Source of the DNA: Aequoribacter sp049615385
GTDB taxonomy: Bacteria; Pseudomonadota; Gammaproteobacteria; Pseudomonadales; Halieaceae
Assembly: GCF_049615385.1 (NCBI RefSeq)
Contig: NZ_JBMZFL010000006.1
Strand: one strand, 5' to 3'
Length of the DNA stretch: 64,000 bases
The notes beneath the pieces are model-generated. The model saw only the letters and a list, made by a program, of their open reading frames with translations. It did not search any database and was not told the DNA's origin. Position 1 is the stretch's first letter; every line of letters starts with the position of its first letter. The position numbers and the translations under genes were made by a program. Positions 26,825-35,931 of this stretch are shown here, one piece after another.

Positions 26825-27694
26825 TTAGTCTTCTTTTTTGTTTTCGCGGGCCATCGCTTTCGCGTCATAACCGCCCAATTTGTCACCCGACACCAAGTCG
26901 TTGTGCGCATGAGTAAAGTGATGCCACGCAAACACGGCATCCATGCCGGTACGTTTACCTTGCAAATCTTCAATGTGGTTGATGGCTTGTTTGGTCAAAG
27001 CCAAACCAAGACGAGGCATAGCGCCGACTTTCTGAGCTAAGGCTTTCACGTCATCCGCCAGCGTTTCACGGGTCGAGATACGATTGACCATTCCCATTTG
27101 ATAGGCGCGCTCAGCCGACATTTTCTCGCCAGTGAACAAAAACTCTTTTGCAATGCGAGGATGCAACTCGAAAGGATGCGCAAAATACTCCACACCCGGG
27201 ATACCCATGCGCACAACAGGATCTGAGAAAAACGCATCGTCAGTCGCGACAATCAGGTCACACACCCAAGCCAACATCAAACCACCAGCGATACAAGCGC
27301 CCTGAACGGCAGCGATGGTAGGCTTGGGAATCTCACGCCAGCGGCGGCACATACCTAAATACGCTTCGGCCTCGCGCACGTACAGATACTCACCGCCTTC
27401 TTTATTCGAGTGGTCGTACCACATCGTCACGCGTTCTTGAGGCAAATGTACATCGCGTCCGGGCGTGCCGATATCGTGGCCAGCCGAAAAATGTTTGCCC
27501 TCGCCACGCAACACAATCACTTTGACATCGTCGTCGGCCACCGCTTTACGAAACGCAGCATCCAACTCGTAAGTCATTTTGCCATTCTGCGCATTGTTGT
27601 ACTCAGGTCGCGCCATGGTCACATACGCAATGCCCTCTTCGACCTCGTATTTGACTGTGGGGGCGTCGTAATTGAATTCGGGTTTATCCGACAT
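26825..27694 (-). CDS. Enoyl-CoA hydratase (steroid C/D-ring pathway)
   Basis: A 289-residue crotonase-family protein. The oxyanion-hole segments are GEGKHFSAGHDI and VQGACIAGGLMLAWVCDL, followed by FSDPVVRMGIPG. The region between them carries a ~20-residue insertion (VTMWYDHSNKEGGEYLYV) that sets it apart from short-chain hydratases and resembles steroid-cluster hydratases (Comamonas ScdD type). It lies 13 bp after ipdB and should hydrate an unsaturated acyl-CoA made by one of the neighbouring dehydrogenases. It is not the ring-hydrolysing EchA20, which is encoded separately at 39751-40503. Confidence 0.85.
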   Translation of the reverse strand: MSDKPEFNYDAPTVKYEVEEGIAYVTMARPEYNNAQNGKMTYELDAAFRKAVADDDVKVIVLRGEGKHFSAGHDIGTPGRDVHLPQERVTMWYDHSNKEGGEYLYVREAEAYLGMCRRWREIPKPTIAAVQGACIAGGLMLAWVCDLIVATDDAFFSDPVVRMGIPGVEYFAHPFELHPRIAKEFLFTGEKMSAERAYQMGMVNRISTRETLADDVKALAQKVGAMPRLGLALTKQAINHIEDLQGKRTGMDAVFAWHHFTHAHNDLVSGDKLGGYDAKAMARENKKED

Positions 27695-27707
27695 GATGTC
27701 TCCTGCC

Positions 27708-28514
27708 TTAGCCTCGGCGATCGCCGGGCGGGTTATCTTTTAGCTGCTTAGCGCGCGCATTCAGCGGGTCAAGCTCAGCAATAATAGCAAGTTGCTCAAC
27801 CGTAGGCGCTGGCGTCACACCGAGATTGTCGGCCACAGCCAACTCAAAGCCCGTATTGTCGCGGACTTCTTGCTCCGTCACACCAGGGTGCAAGCTCACA
27901 ATGCGCATTTGATGATTTGGACCATTAAAATCCATCACGCACAAATCGGTAATGACGGTGCGCACGTCAATATCATCTAAGCTGTAGCCCTTAGGTAATC
28001 GATCGGGGTTATATCCAATAGAACCCACCACATCACATTCACCCTCAACGAACACGCGAGTCGAATGTTTGGGCACAAAAAACGAGTTGCCGTGTGAAAT
28101 GGAGTTGCCAGGAAAACCTCGAACGCCTAGCAGCTGCACTTTGGGTTGCTGATAGGTGCCGCCCAAGGCTGAGATGTTCGCCTGCCCAAAGCGGTCAATC
28201 TGACTGGGACCCACCATGGCGTGACGTTTGCCACTCCAAACGTTATCAAAGACCGCCCGAAAACCCAGCCAAGTCTCGTTGGCCTGACCCGCATGGCTTT
28301 TCATGCCTGACACCGGGTTGGGTTTAGACAGCAAAAACGACTGGCTGTCGGTCATCATCAAATCAGGATTGGTTGTGCTCATCGCTAAACTCGCGGCCAA
28401 GCGAGGCAACAAGCCAATACCCGTCGCCAATACTTCACCTTCGTTATCAAACACCCGCGATGCGGCAACGACCATCAGTTCTGCCAAGCTGTAGCTTGAG
28501 GCTACTTCACTCAT
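27708..28514 (-). CDS. ipdB: IpdB: beta subunit of the COCHEA-CoA hydrolase
   Basis: A 268-residue CoA-transferase-fold protein. IpdAB is known as an atypical class I CoA transferase homologue that acts as a hydrolase, opening the last steroid ring (ring C) of COCHEA-CoA. Recognisable parts are LMVVAASRVFDNEGEVLATGIG, the GPSQIDRFGQANISALGG segment and GVRGFPGNSISHGNSFFVP. The usual SENG catalytic motif of CoA-transferase beta subunits is not found, in line with a non-transferase role. It follows ipdA by 11 bp. Confidence 0.92.
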   Translation of the reverse strand: MSEVASSYSLAELMVVAASRVFDNEGEVLATGIGLLPRLAASLAMSTTNPDLMMTDSQSFLLSKPNPVSGMKSHAGQANETWLGFRAVFDNVWSGKRHAMVGPSQIDRFGQANISALGGTYQQPKVQLLGVRGFPGNSISHGNSFFVPKHSTRVFVEGECDVVGSIGYNPDRLPKGYSLDDIDVRTVITDLCVMDFNGPNHQMRIVSLHPGVTEQEVRDNTGFELAVADNLGVTPAPTVEQLAIIAELDPLNARAKQLKDNPPGDRRG

Positions 28515-28525
28515 TGTCTTACTCC

Positions 28526-29401
28526 TTAATACGCAGGCAAAGGCAGCGCTTGAATGGCATCCAAACCACCCACAGCTGCTTGATAATCTTGTTCGGTTTT
28601 GCCGCGCACGTGCGCATCGACGTAGGCATCAAACTCACCCGCACCTACCGCTTCGCCGTACGCTTTAAAATGCTTAACATCAAAGCCGTACAGAGGATCA
28701 GAAGAGCTAGGGTGCGCCCCACCGGGAATGTGCACCACAGACTGAGTGTGACAACGCTCCCAGAACACCGATCGCGCGACGGCCGGATCGGCAAAATGTT
28801 CCGTTGGCACGACTTCATCACACGACACAATAGTGTGCTTTGCCGCGCGCGCGAACAAGTCATCCATGTAAACGTCGGGGCTTGCAATTTCACACACGCC
28901 ACGCTCATCACAACGGGTCGCGTGGATCAGTGCCACATCCATATTTAGAGCCGGCATTGCCACCCACTCTTTGTCGTCGTAAGGGCTATCGATAACCTTC
29001 AATTCAGGGTTGCGAGCGACCACGTCGGTTCCCAAGCCGACATTCGTCGGGATGAACGGAATGCGCCAAGAGGCAGCGCGCAGACCCTGCAGCATCATAC
29101 CTTCATCGATTTCTAGTACCTCTATGGCGCCGCTTTGGCGCGCAACCCTGAAACCGGGCTCTAAAGGCATAAAATCCAAAGACACAAACGCAAAGATAAC
29201 TTTTTTAACTTTGCCGCTCGCACACAACATGCCGACATCAGCACCTCCATAAGCAACAACCGTGAGGTCGGTGACATCCGAGCGCATCAACTCGCGCACT
29301 AAGGCCATTGGCTTGCGGCGAGGACCCCAGCCCCCGATCCCAATGGTCATACCGCTTTTTATCGAGGCAATGGCCTCTGCGGCTGTTTGCAATTTATTCA
29401 T
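28526..29401 (-). CDS. ipdA: IpdA: alpha subunit of the COCHEA-CoA hydrolase
   Basis: A 291-residue CoA-transferase alpha-type protein and the first gene of the long leftward operon. It contains IKSGMTIGIGGWGPRRKPMA (the G-rich CoA-binding start of the family), AYGGADVGMLCASGK, the PLEPGFRVARQSGAIEV stretch expected to border the catalytic Glu of IpdA, and ASPDVYMDDLFARAAKHTI. With IpdB it hydrolyses a carbon-carbon bond in a CoA thioester rather than moving CoA. Co-location with fadD3, fadA6, ipdC, ipdF and echA20 homologues makes the assignment firm. Confidence 0.93.
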   Translation of the reverse strand: MNKLQTAAEAIASIKSGMTIGIGGWGPRRKPMALVRELMRSDVTDLTVVAYGGADVGMLCASGKVKKVIFAFVSLDFMPLEPGFRVARQSGAIEVLEIDEGMMLQGLRAASWRIPFIPTNVGLGTDVVARNPELKVIDSPYDDKEWVAMPALNMDVALIHATRCDERGVCEIASPDVYMDDLFARAAKHTIVSCDEVVPTEHFADPAVARSVFWERCHTQSVVHIPGGAHPSSSDPLYGFDVKHFKAYGEAVGAGEFDAYVDAHVRGKTEQDYQAAVGGLDAIQALPLPAY

Positions 29402-29525
29402 AAAGCACAGCGTCTACTATTCGAAGAATGAGAAGATCATTATGGTTCCCCAGCCCCTATGCCTCATCATCCATGTAGACTATGACAATACCTGAGGACT
29501 ACATTAGGGTCTGCGTTCTAGAAAC
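29402..29525. promoter_or_regulatory. Divergent promoter region of the two main steroid operons
   Basis: This 124-bp gap separates ipdA (minus) from fadD3 (plus), so promoters for both major operons should lie here. I see an inverted repeat ATGTAG ... CTACAT with a 20-nt spacer at about 29473-29504, but no convincing -35/-10 pairs and no known KstR-type operator. The region is inferred from gene orientation only. Confidence 0.4.
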
Positions 29526-31139
29526 TTGGAATTTATTTCTGTGCCAAACTCCTCACCAAGCACCACTATCGAGCTTATTTATCGAGCCGCCGAGCTTTAT
29601 CAAGACCGTCCGTTCATAGAAGAAAACGGCACACAACTTAGCTTCTCGGAATTCAAGCAAGCCTGCATTGAGACCGCCGCAGGCCTTAAACAGCTAGGAT
29701 TCAAACCTGGCGACCGAGCCGCGATATGGGCACCCAATATTTCTGAGTGGGTCATTGCAGCGTTCGGGACGCATTTTGCGGGCGGTCAAATCGTGACGCT
29801 CAATACGCGATACAAAGGTGAGGAAGCCGCGGCTATTTTAAATGACAGCCAGGCATCGACACTGTTTGTCATGGGGCAATTCTTAGGCAATGATTATCTG
29901 GGAATGATCGCCAACCTAGAGCTACCGCACCTGAAACACCGCGTTCAATTACGAGGCAAAGCAGAGCCGTCAGCCACCCAACATTGGGATGAACTGCAAA
30001 ACACAGGACGTGCATGGATCGCCGAGCACGGCAAGGAAGCCATCGAGCATGAGGCGCTGTCGATATCCGGTGAGGCGATTTCCGACATCATGTTCACTTC
30101 AGGCACCACCGGTCGCGCCAAAGGCGTGCTCTGTGGGCACCAACAAAACGTTCAGTCTTTTACCACGTTTTCTGAAATCCTCGGGCTCAACGACACCGAT
30201 CGTTATCTCATTATTAATCCCTTTTTTCACAGCTTTGGATTTAAAGCAGGCCTGCTGGCCTGTCTCAGCCAAGGCTGCACAGTGCTACCTGAAGCCGTAT
30301 TTGATGTGGACAAAATCCTAGAGCGCATCGACAACGAAAATATCACTGTCATGCCAGGACCACCGACGATATTTCAATCGATTTTAGCCCACCCCAATCG
30401 CAGCAAGTACTCACTTGCAAGCCTAACAAAATGCACAACAGGTGCGGCGGTAATCCCCACCGAACTCATCATTGCCATGCGCGATGAGCTAAAAATTTCC
30501 ACTATTATTACAGCGTACGGTTTATCGGAAAGCTGCGGTCTAGCAACCATGTGCCGCCAAGGCGATGCGCCAGACACTATCGCCAAAACATCGGGGCGCG
30601 CCATTCCCGCAGTCGAAGTACGCTGCGTTGATGAGAAAGGCAATGAAGTCGCAGCGGGTGAGCAAGGTGAAATCGTGATTCGAGGCTTTAATGTCATGCA
30701 GGGTTATCTAGACAACCCTGAGGCCACCGCAGAAACCATCGACACAGAGGGCTGGCTCCACACCGGCGATGTAGGCCGAATGGACGAAGAGGGCAATCTG
30801 ACGATTACCGATCGTTTGAAAGATATGTATATCAGCGGAGGTTTTAACTGCTATCCAGCGGAAATCGAGTCAACGCTCTTACGCCATGCGGACGTCGTGC
30901 AAGCCGCGGTTATTGGCTATCCTGATGAACGTATGGGCGAGGTAGGTTGGGCTTTTGTAACGTTAAAACAAGGAGCAATCTCAAACGCCGCAGAAATTAG
31001 CGCCTGGGCGCGGGACAATATGGCGAATTACAAGGCGCCGCGAAAGGTCATTATTCTGGATGCCCTTCCGTTAAACGCATCAGGCAAAGTACTCAAACCC
31101 ACTTTGCGCCAAGGGGCGCTCGATGGGACGCTACGATAA
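29526..31139 (+). CDS. fadD3: HIP-CoA ligase FadD3
   Basis: A 537-residue AMP-forming acyl-CoA synthetase. It has the P-loop MFTSGTTGRAKGVLCGHQQ, INPFFHSFGFKAG, MPGPPTIFQS, the adenylate motif TAYGLSESCG, HTGDVGRMDEEGNLTITDRLKD, and the catalytic Lys region LNASGKVLKP. These segments match mycobacterial FadD3 closely from memory. FadD3 activates HIP (3aalpha-H-4alpha(3'-propanoate)-7abeta-methylhexahydro-1,5-indanedione), linking ring A/B cleavage to the C/D-ring pathway. The start is unclear: TTG at 29526 opens the frame and GTG at 29541 is equally possible; neither has a strong ribosome binding site. It leads the rightward hsa operon. Confidence 0.9.
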   Translation: MEFISVPNSSPSTTIELIYRAAELYQDRPFIEENGTQLSFSEFKQACIETAAGLKQLGFKPGDRAAIWAPNISEWVIAAFGTHFAGGQIVTLNTRYKGEEAAAILNDSQASTLFVMGQFLGNDYLGMIANLELPHLKHRVQLRGKAEPSATQHWDELQNTGRAWIAEHGKEAIEHEALSISGEAISDIMFTSGTTGRAKGVLCGHQQNVQSFTTFSEILGLNDTDRYLIINPFFHSFGFKAGLLACLSQGCTVLPEAVFDVDKILERIDNENITVMPGPPTIFQSILAHPNRSKYSLASLTKCTTGAAVIPTELIIAMRDELKISTIITAYGLSESCGLATMCRQGDAPDTIAKTSGRAIPAVEVRCVDEKGNEVAAGEQGEIVIRGFNVMQGYLDNPEATAETIDTEGWLHTGDVGRMDEEGNLTITDRLKDMYISGGFNCYPAEIESTLLRHADVVQAAVIGYPDERMGEVGWAFVTLKQGAISNAAEISAWARDNMANYKAPRKVIILDALPLNASGKVLKPTLRQGALDGTLR

Positions 31140-31150
31140 GGAGAAGCACA

Positions 31151-32059
31151 ATGGCCATTAAAAGCTTAGGTTACATCGGAGTAAATTCTACGGATCTATC
31201 GCAGTGGCGAACCTTTGCTTGCGATGTCATGGGCCTAGAAGACGTCAGCGCACGGCTGGAGTGCGACGACGCAACCGCTCTGTTCAAAATGGATGACCAC
31301 CCATATCGCCTGATCGTAAATAAAAGTGATACCGACCAGCTTGCCTTTTGCGGCTGGGAAACCAACAGCGAGGCTGGTCTGCTGGAAGTTGCTGATGCTC
31401 TCACAGCTGCAGGCGTTGCTATCACATGGGCAGATGCCGATCACATTACTGCACGACGAGTGACTCAACTGTTGAGCTTCACAGACCCGTCGGGCACCCA
31501 ACACGAGGTGTTTTATGGCGTGATTTCCGATTTCAAACGCTTAAATTCGCCAGCGGGCGTCAGTCACTTTGTAACAGGCAATCAAGGCATGGGCCACGTA
31601 GTGCTGCCTGCACCCAACTTCGACGAAACCTCAACGTTCTTCACCGAGGTTTTAGGCTTTGGCCTGTCTGACTTGATGAAGCTCAAGTTTACGCCAGATC
31701 CTGCCGAGCCCGAAAAACGCCTGTGGTTTATGCACTGCAATGAGCGACACCACAGCCTAGGCTTATTCGAAATGCCCTTGCCCTCAGGCTGCGTGCACGT
31801 CATGGTTGAGGTGCCCAGCGTCGATGAAGTTGGCCTTGGCAACGACAGACGCATCGCCGGGGGCGTTAAGCTAACGGGCACTTTGGGACGGCACGCCAAC
31901 GACCACATGGTGTCGTTTTACATGCGCAGCCCAGCAGGCTTTGATATCGAATACGGCGCCGAAGGCCGCACCGTGGAAGACTGGGATAACTACCCGGTAT
32001 TTCAAAGCACCGTTGCCAGTTTTTGGGGCCACGATTTCAGCGTAGGCCATGAGGACTAG
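31151..32059 (+). CDS. hsaC: HsaC/TesB: extradiol dioxygenase for 3,4-DHSA
   Basis: A 302-residue type I extradiol dioxygenase made of two vicinal-oxygen-chelate halves. Fe(II) ligands are visible as H149 (GMGHVVL), H216 (VHVMVE) and E267 (DIEYG). It cleaves the aromatised ring A of 3,4-dihydroxy-9,10-seconandrost-1,3,5(10)-triene-9,17-dione in the meta position. The steroid role is assigned by the hsaA and hsaD genes directly downstream. Start ATG at 31151 follows AAGGAG by 6 bp and lies 11 bp after fadD3. Confidence 0.92.
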   Translation: MAIKSLGYIGVNSTDLSQWRTFACDVMGLEDVSARLECDDATALFKMDDHPYRLIVNKSDTDQLAFCGWETNSEAGLLEVADALTAAGVAITWADADHITARRVTQLLSFTDPSGTQHEVFYGVISDFKRLNSPAGVSHFVTGNQGMGHVVLPAPNFDETSTFFTEVLGFGLSDLMKLKFTPDPAEPEKRLWFMHCNERHHSLGLFEMPLPSGCVHVMVEVPSVDEVGLGNDRRIAGGVKLTGTLGRHANDHMVSFYMRSPAGFDIEYGAEGRTVEDWDNYPVFQSTVASFWGHDFSVGHED

Positions 32060-32159
32060 TCCAGGCTAAAACCAGTTAATTCATTCGGGGTATGCACCAG
32101 ACAGGCAACTTTGCCAACATCAGTTCATGCACAAGGCATACCCCAGCGAGGAGAACATA

Positions 32160-33287
32160 ATGACCTATTTAGTACCAGATTCTACGATCGCCTTGATCGA
32201 AGCCAGAGCGCCCGAGGCTCGCAAAAACCGCGTAATGTCACACGAAGTCGTGCAAGCGTTAAAAGACTGCGGCTTTTTTAAGATGTTTTTGCCCAAAAAG
32301 TGGGGAGGCTTAGAATGCCGCCCGCAAGAATTTTTTCGCGAGCAAATCCGTATTGCCGAGGCGGACATGAGCCACGCCTGGGCCAGCGGCATTATTGCCA
32401 TTCACGCCTACCAAATTGCGATGATGGATCAAAAAGCACAAGAGACTGTGTACGGCGAAGACCCAAATACTCTCGTAAGTAGCTCCTACAACCCAGTGGG
32501 TGCAAAAGTAGAGCAAGTAGAAGGCGGCTGCATGGTTTCGGGGCGCTGGGGTTGGAGCTCCGGATCAGAACACTGTACATGGGCGTTGCTCGGTGGCATC
32601 GTTGCTAACGAAGGTTACCGAACATTCTTAATACCTCGCACGCAGTACGTCATCGAAGACACGTGGGACGTTATGGGTCTACAAGCAACAGGCTCAAATG
32701 ATGTCGTTATTGAAGAGCCAATCTTCGTGCCCGATCACATGAGCCATAAACGTGACGACGGCTTCAACTGCGTGCATGAACAGGACAGTGCAATCTACGA
32801 TTTATCTTGGGCACAAGGCTTCGTGCGGGTGGTCAATACGCCTGCGATCGGCGCCCTGAAAAAGGCACTAAAGATCTTCATCGAAACACGCTCAGGCGGA
32901 TTCAAAACCACCACCGACATGACCAAGTTTGCGGCAGATGTCGAAGTCCAGGAACGCGTTGCGAAGGTTAAAAATATCATCTCTGAGCTTGAAGCCGTGC
33001 TGTTTAGCAACTTCGATAAAATGGAGGCGGCCAACTGGAAGCCCAGCATAGACGATCGTATCTTATACCGCTATCAAGCAAGCTTGGTTATTCCAAAAGC
33101 GATCGAAGCCATGGACTTACTGTACGACGCCGCCGGCGGCCGTTCGGTATTCAATGGCCACCCCATGATGGAGTTGTGGCACGATGTCCACATCGCGCGC
33201 TGCCACGTTGCTAACAACCCAACACCTTTTGCACGCAACCTAGGTAGCACGCAGTTGGGCATGGAAAACACGGACATCTTTATTTAG
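32160..33287 (+). CDS. hsaA: HsaA/TesA2: 3-HSA monooxygenase, oxygenase subunit
   Basis: A 375-residue flavin-dependent monooxygenase with the acyl-CoA-dehydrogenase fold. The start is ATG at 32160, with GAGGAG ahead; an ATG 33 bp earlier has no such site. The N-terminal half has LKDCGFFKMFLPKKWGGLE and EADMSHAWASGI; the middle has SGRWGWSSGSEHCTWALLG and MGLQATGSNDVVIEE, typical of HsaA/HpaB-like (group D) oxygenases. It ortho-hydroxylates 3-HSA to give the catechol used by HsaC, using FMNH2 supplied by a separate reductase (HsaB). No hsaB gene was found in this window. It lies in the order hsaC-hsaA-hsaD. Confidence 0.92.
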   Translation: MTYLVPDSTIALIEARAPEARKNRVMSHEVVQALKDCGFFKMFLPKKWGGLECRPQEFFREQIRIAEADMSHAWASGIIAIHAYQIAMMDQKAQETVYGEDPNTLVSSSYNPVGAKVEQVEGGCMVSGRWGWSSGSEHCTWALLGGIVANEGYRTFLIPRTQYVIEDTWDVMGLQATGSNDVVIEEPIFVPDHMSHKRDDGFNCVHEQDSAIYDLSWAQGFVRVVNTPAIGALKKALKIFIETRSGGFKTTTDMTKFAADVEVQERVAKVKNIISELEAVLFSNFDKMEAANWKPSIDDRILYRYQASLVIPKAIEAMDLLYDAAGGRSVFNGHPMMELWHDVHIARCHVANNPTPFARNLGSTQLGMENTDIFI

Positions 33288-33294
33288 GAATTCT

Positions 33295-34128
33295 ATGACC
33301 AATTCAGTATCGGGGCGCTACCTAGAAGTTTCTAGCCGCGTCACCATTCACTACACCGATCACCCTGCTCAAAATACCGAGCGGGGTGTTGTCGTTTTTG
33401 TTCACGGTAGCGGACCAGGCGCTAGTGGTTGGAGCAACTTCAAATTCAACGTTGCCGCCTTCCAAGACGCTGGCTTTAGATGCATCGTATTTGACCAACC
33501 GGGGTACGGGCTCACCTCCAAGCCAACCGATGTCGATCACACCCTAGATTTTTTCGTCGAAAACCTCGTGGGCTTACTCGATGGCCTGAACATCGACAAA
33601 ATTACTTTGGTAGGTAATTCTTTAGGTGGAGCCGTCTCTCTTGGCATGGCATTAGCTCACCCCCAACGCGTCGAAAAACTCATCTTGATGGCGCCCGGTG
33701 GCATTGAAGAAAGAGAGACCTATTTTCAATGCATTGGGATTCAAGAAATGGTGAAGTTCCCGATGGGATCACCCGAATTCACTCGCGATGTCTTGGCCGA
33801 GCTGCTGACGCTGCTCGTTCACGACCCCAAACATGTCACCGACGAACTCGTACAAGAGCGCTGGGAGACTCTGCAAATTCAAAATCCGCATGTGCTCGCC
33901 ACTATGGCTATCCCTAACGTAACCGACCAGCTGCATAAAATCGACTGCCCGGTGGCGCTATTTTGGGGCACAGACGACAAATTTTGCCCAGCCAGCGGTA
34001 CGCAAAAGATCCTGGACCACTGCCCTAATGTGCAAGCTCACCTGCTTAACAACTGCGGGCACTGGGTCATGGTCGAATACGCCGAGTTTTTCAACCGTAC
34101 CTGCATCGACTTTTTGACTCACGAGTAA
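33295..34128 (+). CDS. hsaD: HsaD/TesD: meta-cleavage product hydrolase
   Basis: A 277-residue alpha/beta hydrolase. The catalytic triad is visible: S109 in GNSLGG, Asp in WGTDDKF (227/228) and H256 in NCGHWV. The HGSGPGASGWSNF oxyanion segment is typical of carbon-carbon bond hydrolases (BphD, HsaD). It splits 4,9-DSHA into HIP and 2-hydroxyhexa-2,4-dienoate. Spacing of 7 bp after hsaA and 4 bp before hsaE fits tight translational coupling. Confidence 0.93.
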   Translation: MTNSVSGRYLEVSSRVTIHYTDHPAQNTERGVVVFVHGSGPGASGWSNFKFNVAAFQDAGFRCIVFDQPGYGLTSKPTDVDHTLDFFVENLVGLLDGLNIDKITLVGNSLGGAVSLGMALAHPQRVEKLILMAPGGIEERETYFQCIGIQEMVKFPMGSPEFTRDVLAELLTLLVHDPKHVTDELVQERWETLQIQNPHVLATMAIPNVTDQLHKIDCPVALFWGTDDKFCPASGTQKILDHCPNVQAHLLNNCGHWVMVEYAEFFNRTCIDFLTHE

Positions 34129-34132
34129 GATT

Positions 34133-34942
34133 ATGGCACTTACCGAACAACAGCGCGAAGCGTTAGGCTTGGAGTTGTATCAAGCCCTACGAGGCGAACA
34201 CACCGTCGAACCGTTCACCGATCGATTCGATGACATCGAAATCGAGGACGCCTATTACATTTCGCAAGCGATGCTAAAACCACGGATCGAACAAGACGGC
34301 GAAATAATCACGGGCAAAAAGATCGGCGTTACCTCTGCCGCGGTTCAGAACATGCTGGGGGTCTTTCAGCCTGACTTCGGGTTTTTAACCGACGCTATGG
34401 CTTACGACGATGGCGCAACCATTCCCGTTAAAGGTAATCTAATCCAGCCTCGAGCTGAGGGCGAAATCGCTTTCGTGCTCAAACAAGATCTACAAGGCCC
34501 TGGCGTGACGGAAGAACAGGTGCTTGCTGCGACCGACTACATAACGCCGTGCTTTGAAATCGTGGACTCTCGCATTCACAACTGGCAAATCAAAATTCAA
34601 GACACGGTAGCTGACAACGCCTCATGCGGTGTATACGTGCTTGGTAAAGATAAAATCGACCCCACGGGTCTGGCGCTGGATAAGCTAAAAGTCGTTGTGA
34701 CCAAAAACGGCGAGTTTTTGAGCGAGGGCGAAGGCTCAGCGGTACAGGGCAATCCGCTAACTGCGGTGGCGTGGCTGGCAAATACGCTTGGCGAATTCGG
34801 CATTGTATTGAAAGCCGGCGAAGCCATCTTATCCGGATCACTGGTGCCTCTTGAAAGCGCAATATCAGGAGATACGTTTGAAATGACTATGACCGGCGAG
34901 GGTATCGAGCCAAGCATGGTCAGCTGTCGTTTTAGCGATTAA
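34133..34942 (+). CDS. hsaE: HsaE/TesE: 2-hydroxyhexa-2,4-dienoate hydratase
   Basis: A 269-residue member of the fumarylacetoacetase-like hydratase family (MhpD/TesE type). Visible parts are GKKIGVTSAAVQNMLGVFQPDFG, PRAEGEIAFVLK (metal-binding Glu residues), ALEIVDSRI-like FEIVDSRIHNW, and GNPLTAVAWLANTL. It hydrates the dienoate released by HsaD to 4-hydroxy-2-oxohexanoate. Its place before hsaG and hsaF is the usual one. An 89-bp gap follows. Confidence 0.92.
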   Translation: MALTEQQREALGLELYQALRGEHTVEPFTDRFDDIEIEDAYYISQAMLKPRIEQDGEIITGKKIGVTSAAVQNMLGVFQPDFGFLTDAMAYDDGATIPVKGNLIQPRAEGEIAFVLKQDLQGPGVTEEQVLAATDYITPCFEIVDSRIHNWQIKIQDTVADNASCGVYVLGKDKIDPTGLALDKLKVVVTKNGEFLSEGEGSAVQGNPLTAVAWLANTLGEFGIVLKAGEAILSGSLVPLESAISGDTFEMTMTGEGIEPSMVSCRFSD

Positions 34943-35031
34943 GACAAAAAGCGATCTAACTATTAGGGATAGCGTCACCTGTCGTTAACACGCGTGAATC
35001 CGTTTAACGCGACGCAAAAAGGGAACTTACT

Positions 35032-35922
35032 ATGACCAAAAAATTCAAGGCCGCCATTATCGGCCCTGGCAACATAGGCACCGATTTGTTAATGAAGTGT
35101 CTGCGCAGCGATATCATCGAGCCCGTTTGGATGGTGGGTATTGAAGAATCGGCCGGCATCAAGCGTGCACGTGAATACGGATTACACGTCAGCACCGATG
35201 GCGTCGATGGACTGGTAGCCGCCTTTGACGAAGCGCCCGTAGACTTCGCGTTTGACGCAACCTCCGCCTATGTTCACGCCGAAAACTCGCGCAAGTTAAA
35301 CGAACTGGGCGTAATGATGATCGACCTGACACCGGCCGCGATTGGCCCCTACTGTGTACCACCGGTAAACCTCGATGCAATTATGGCCGACACCCCCAAA
35401 GACAACGTGAACATGGTCACTTGTGGTGGGCAAGCAACCATTCCATTAGTTGCCTCTGTTAGCCGTGTGCAGCCTGTAAGCTACGCAGAAATTGTCGCAA
35501 CCGTTGCCTCAAAATCCGTGGGTATGGGCACGCGCGACAACATCGATGAATTTACCCGCACCACCTCAGCAGCGATTGCCCAAGTTGGCGGCGCAGACGA
35601 GGGCAAAGCCATCATTATCATCAACCCCGCTGAACCACCGCTCATCATGCGTGACACGGTGCACTGCTTAACTAAAGAGCCAGCAGATGCCGAGGCAATT
35701 ACCGCTTCGGTGAAAGACATGGTTAAAGAAGTTCAAACCTACGTTCCCGGCTATCGCCTGCTGAATGACCCAATCATCGATGGCAATCGCGTTACGATCA
35801 CAGTCGAGGTCGAAGGCTTGGGGGATTTCTTGCCCAAGTACGCGGGCAACCTAGACATTATGACGGCGGCTGGCCTAAAGACGGCTGAGATGATTGCACG
35901 CCGCAAACTGGCTGCAGGATAA
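35032..35922 (+). CDS. hsaG: HsaG/TesF: acylating propionaldehyde/acetaldehyde dehydrogenase
   Basis: A 296-residue NAD-dependent, CoA-acylating aldehyde dehydrogenase of the DmpF/BphJ family. The NAD-binding motif is IIGPGNIGTDLL and the catalytic Cys131 is in NMVTCGGQATIP. It converts propanal, channelled from the aldolase HsaF, to propionyl-CoA. AGGGAA precedes ATG 35032. The 3-bp gap region to hsaF suggests the two are made as a complex, as known for this family. Confidence 0.94.
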   Translation: MTKKFKAAIIGPGNIGTDLLMKCLRSDIIEPVWMVGIEESAGIKRAREYGLHVSTDGVDGLVAAFDEAPVDFAFDATSAYVHAENSRKLNELGVMMIDLTPAAIGPYCVPPVNLDAIMADTPKDNVNMVTCGGQATIPLVASVSRVQPVSYAEIVATVASKSVGMGTRDNIDEFTRTTSAAIAQVGGADEGKAIIIINPAEPPLIMRDTVHCLTKEPADAEAITASVKDMVKEVQTYVPGYRLLNDPIIDGNRVTITVEVEGLGDFLPKYAGNLDIMTAAGLKTAEMIARRKLAAG

Positions 35923-35931
35923 GAGGTGAGT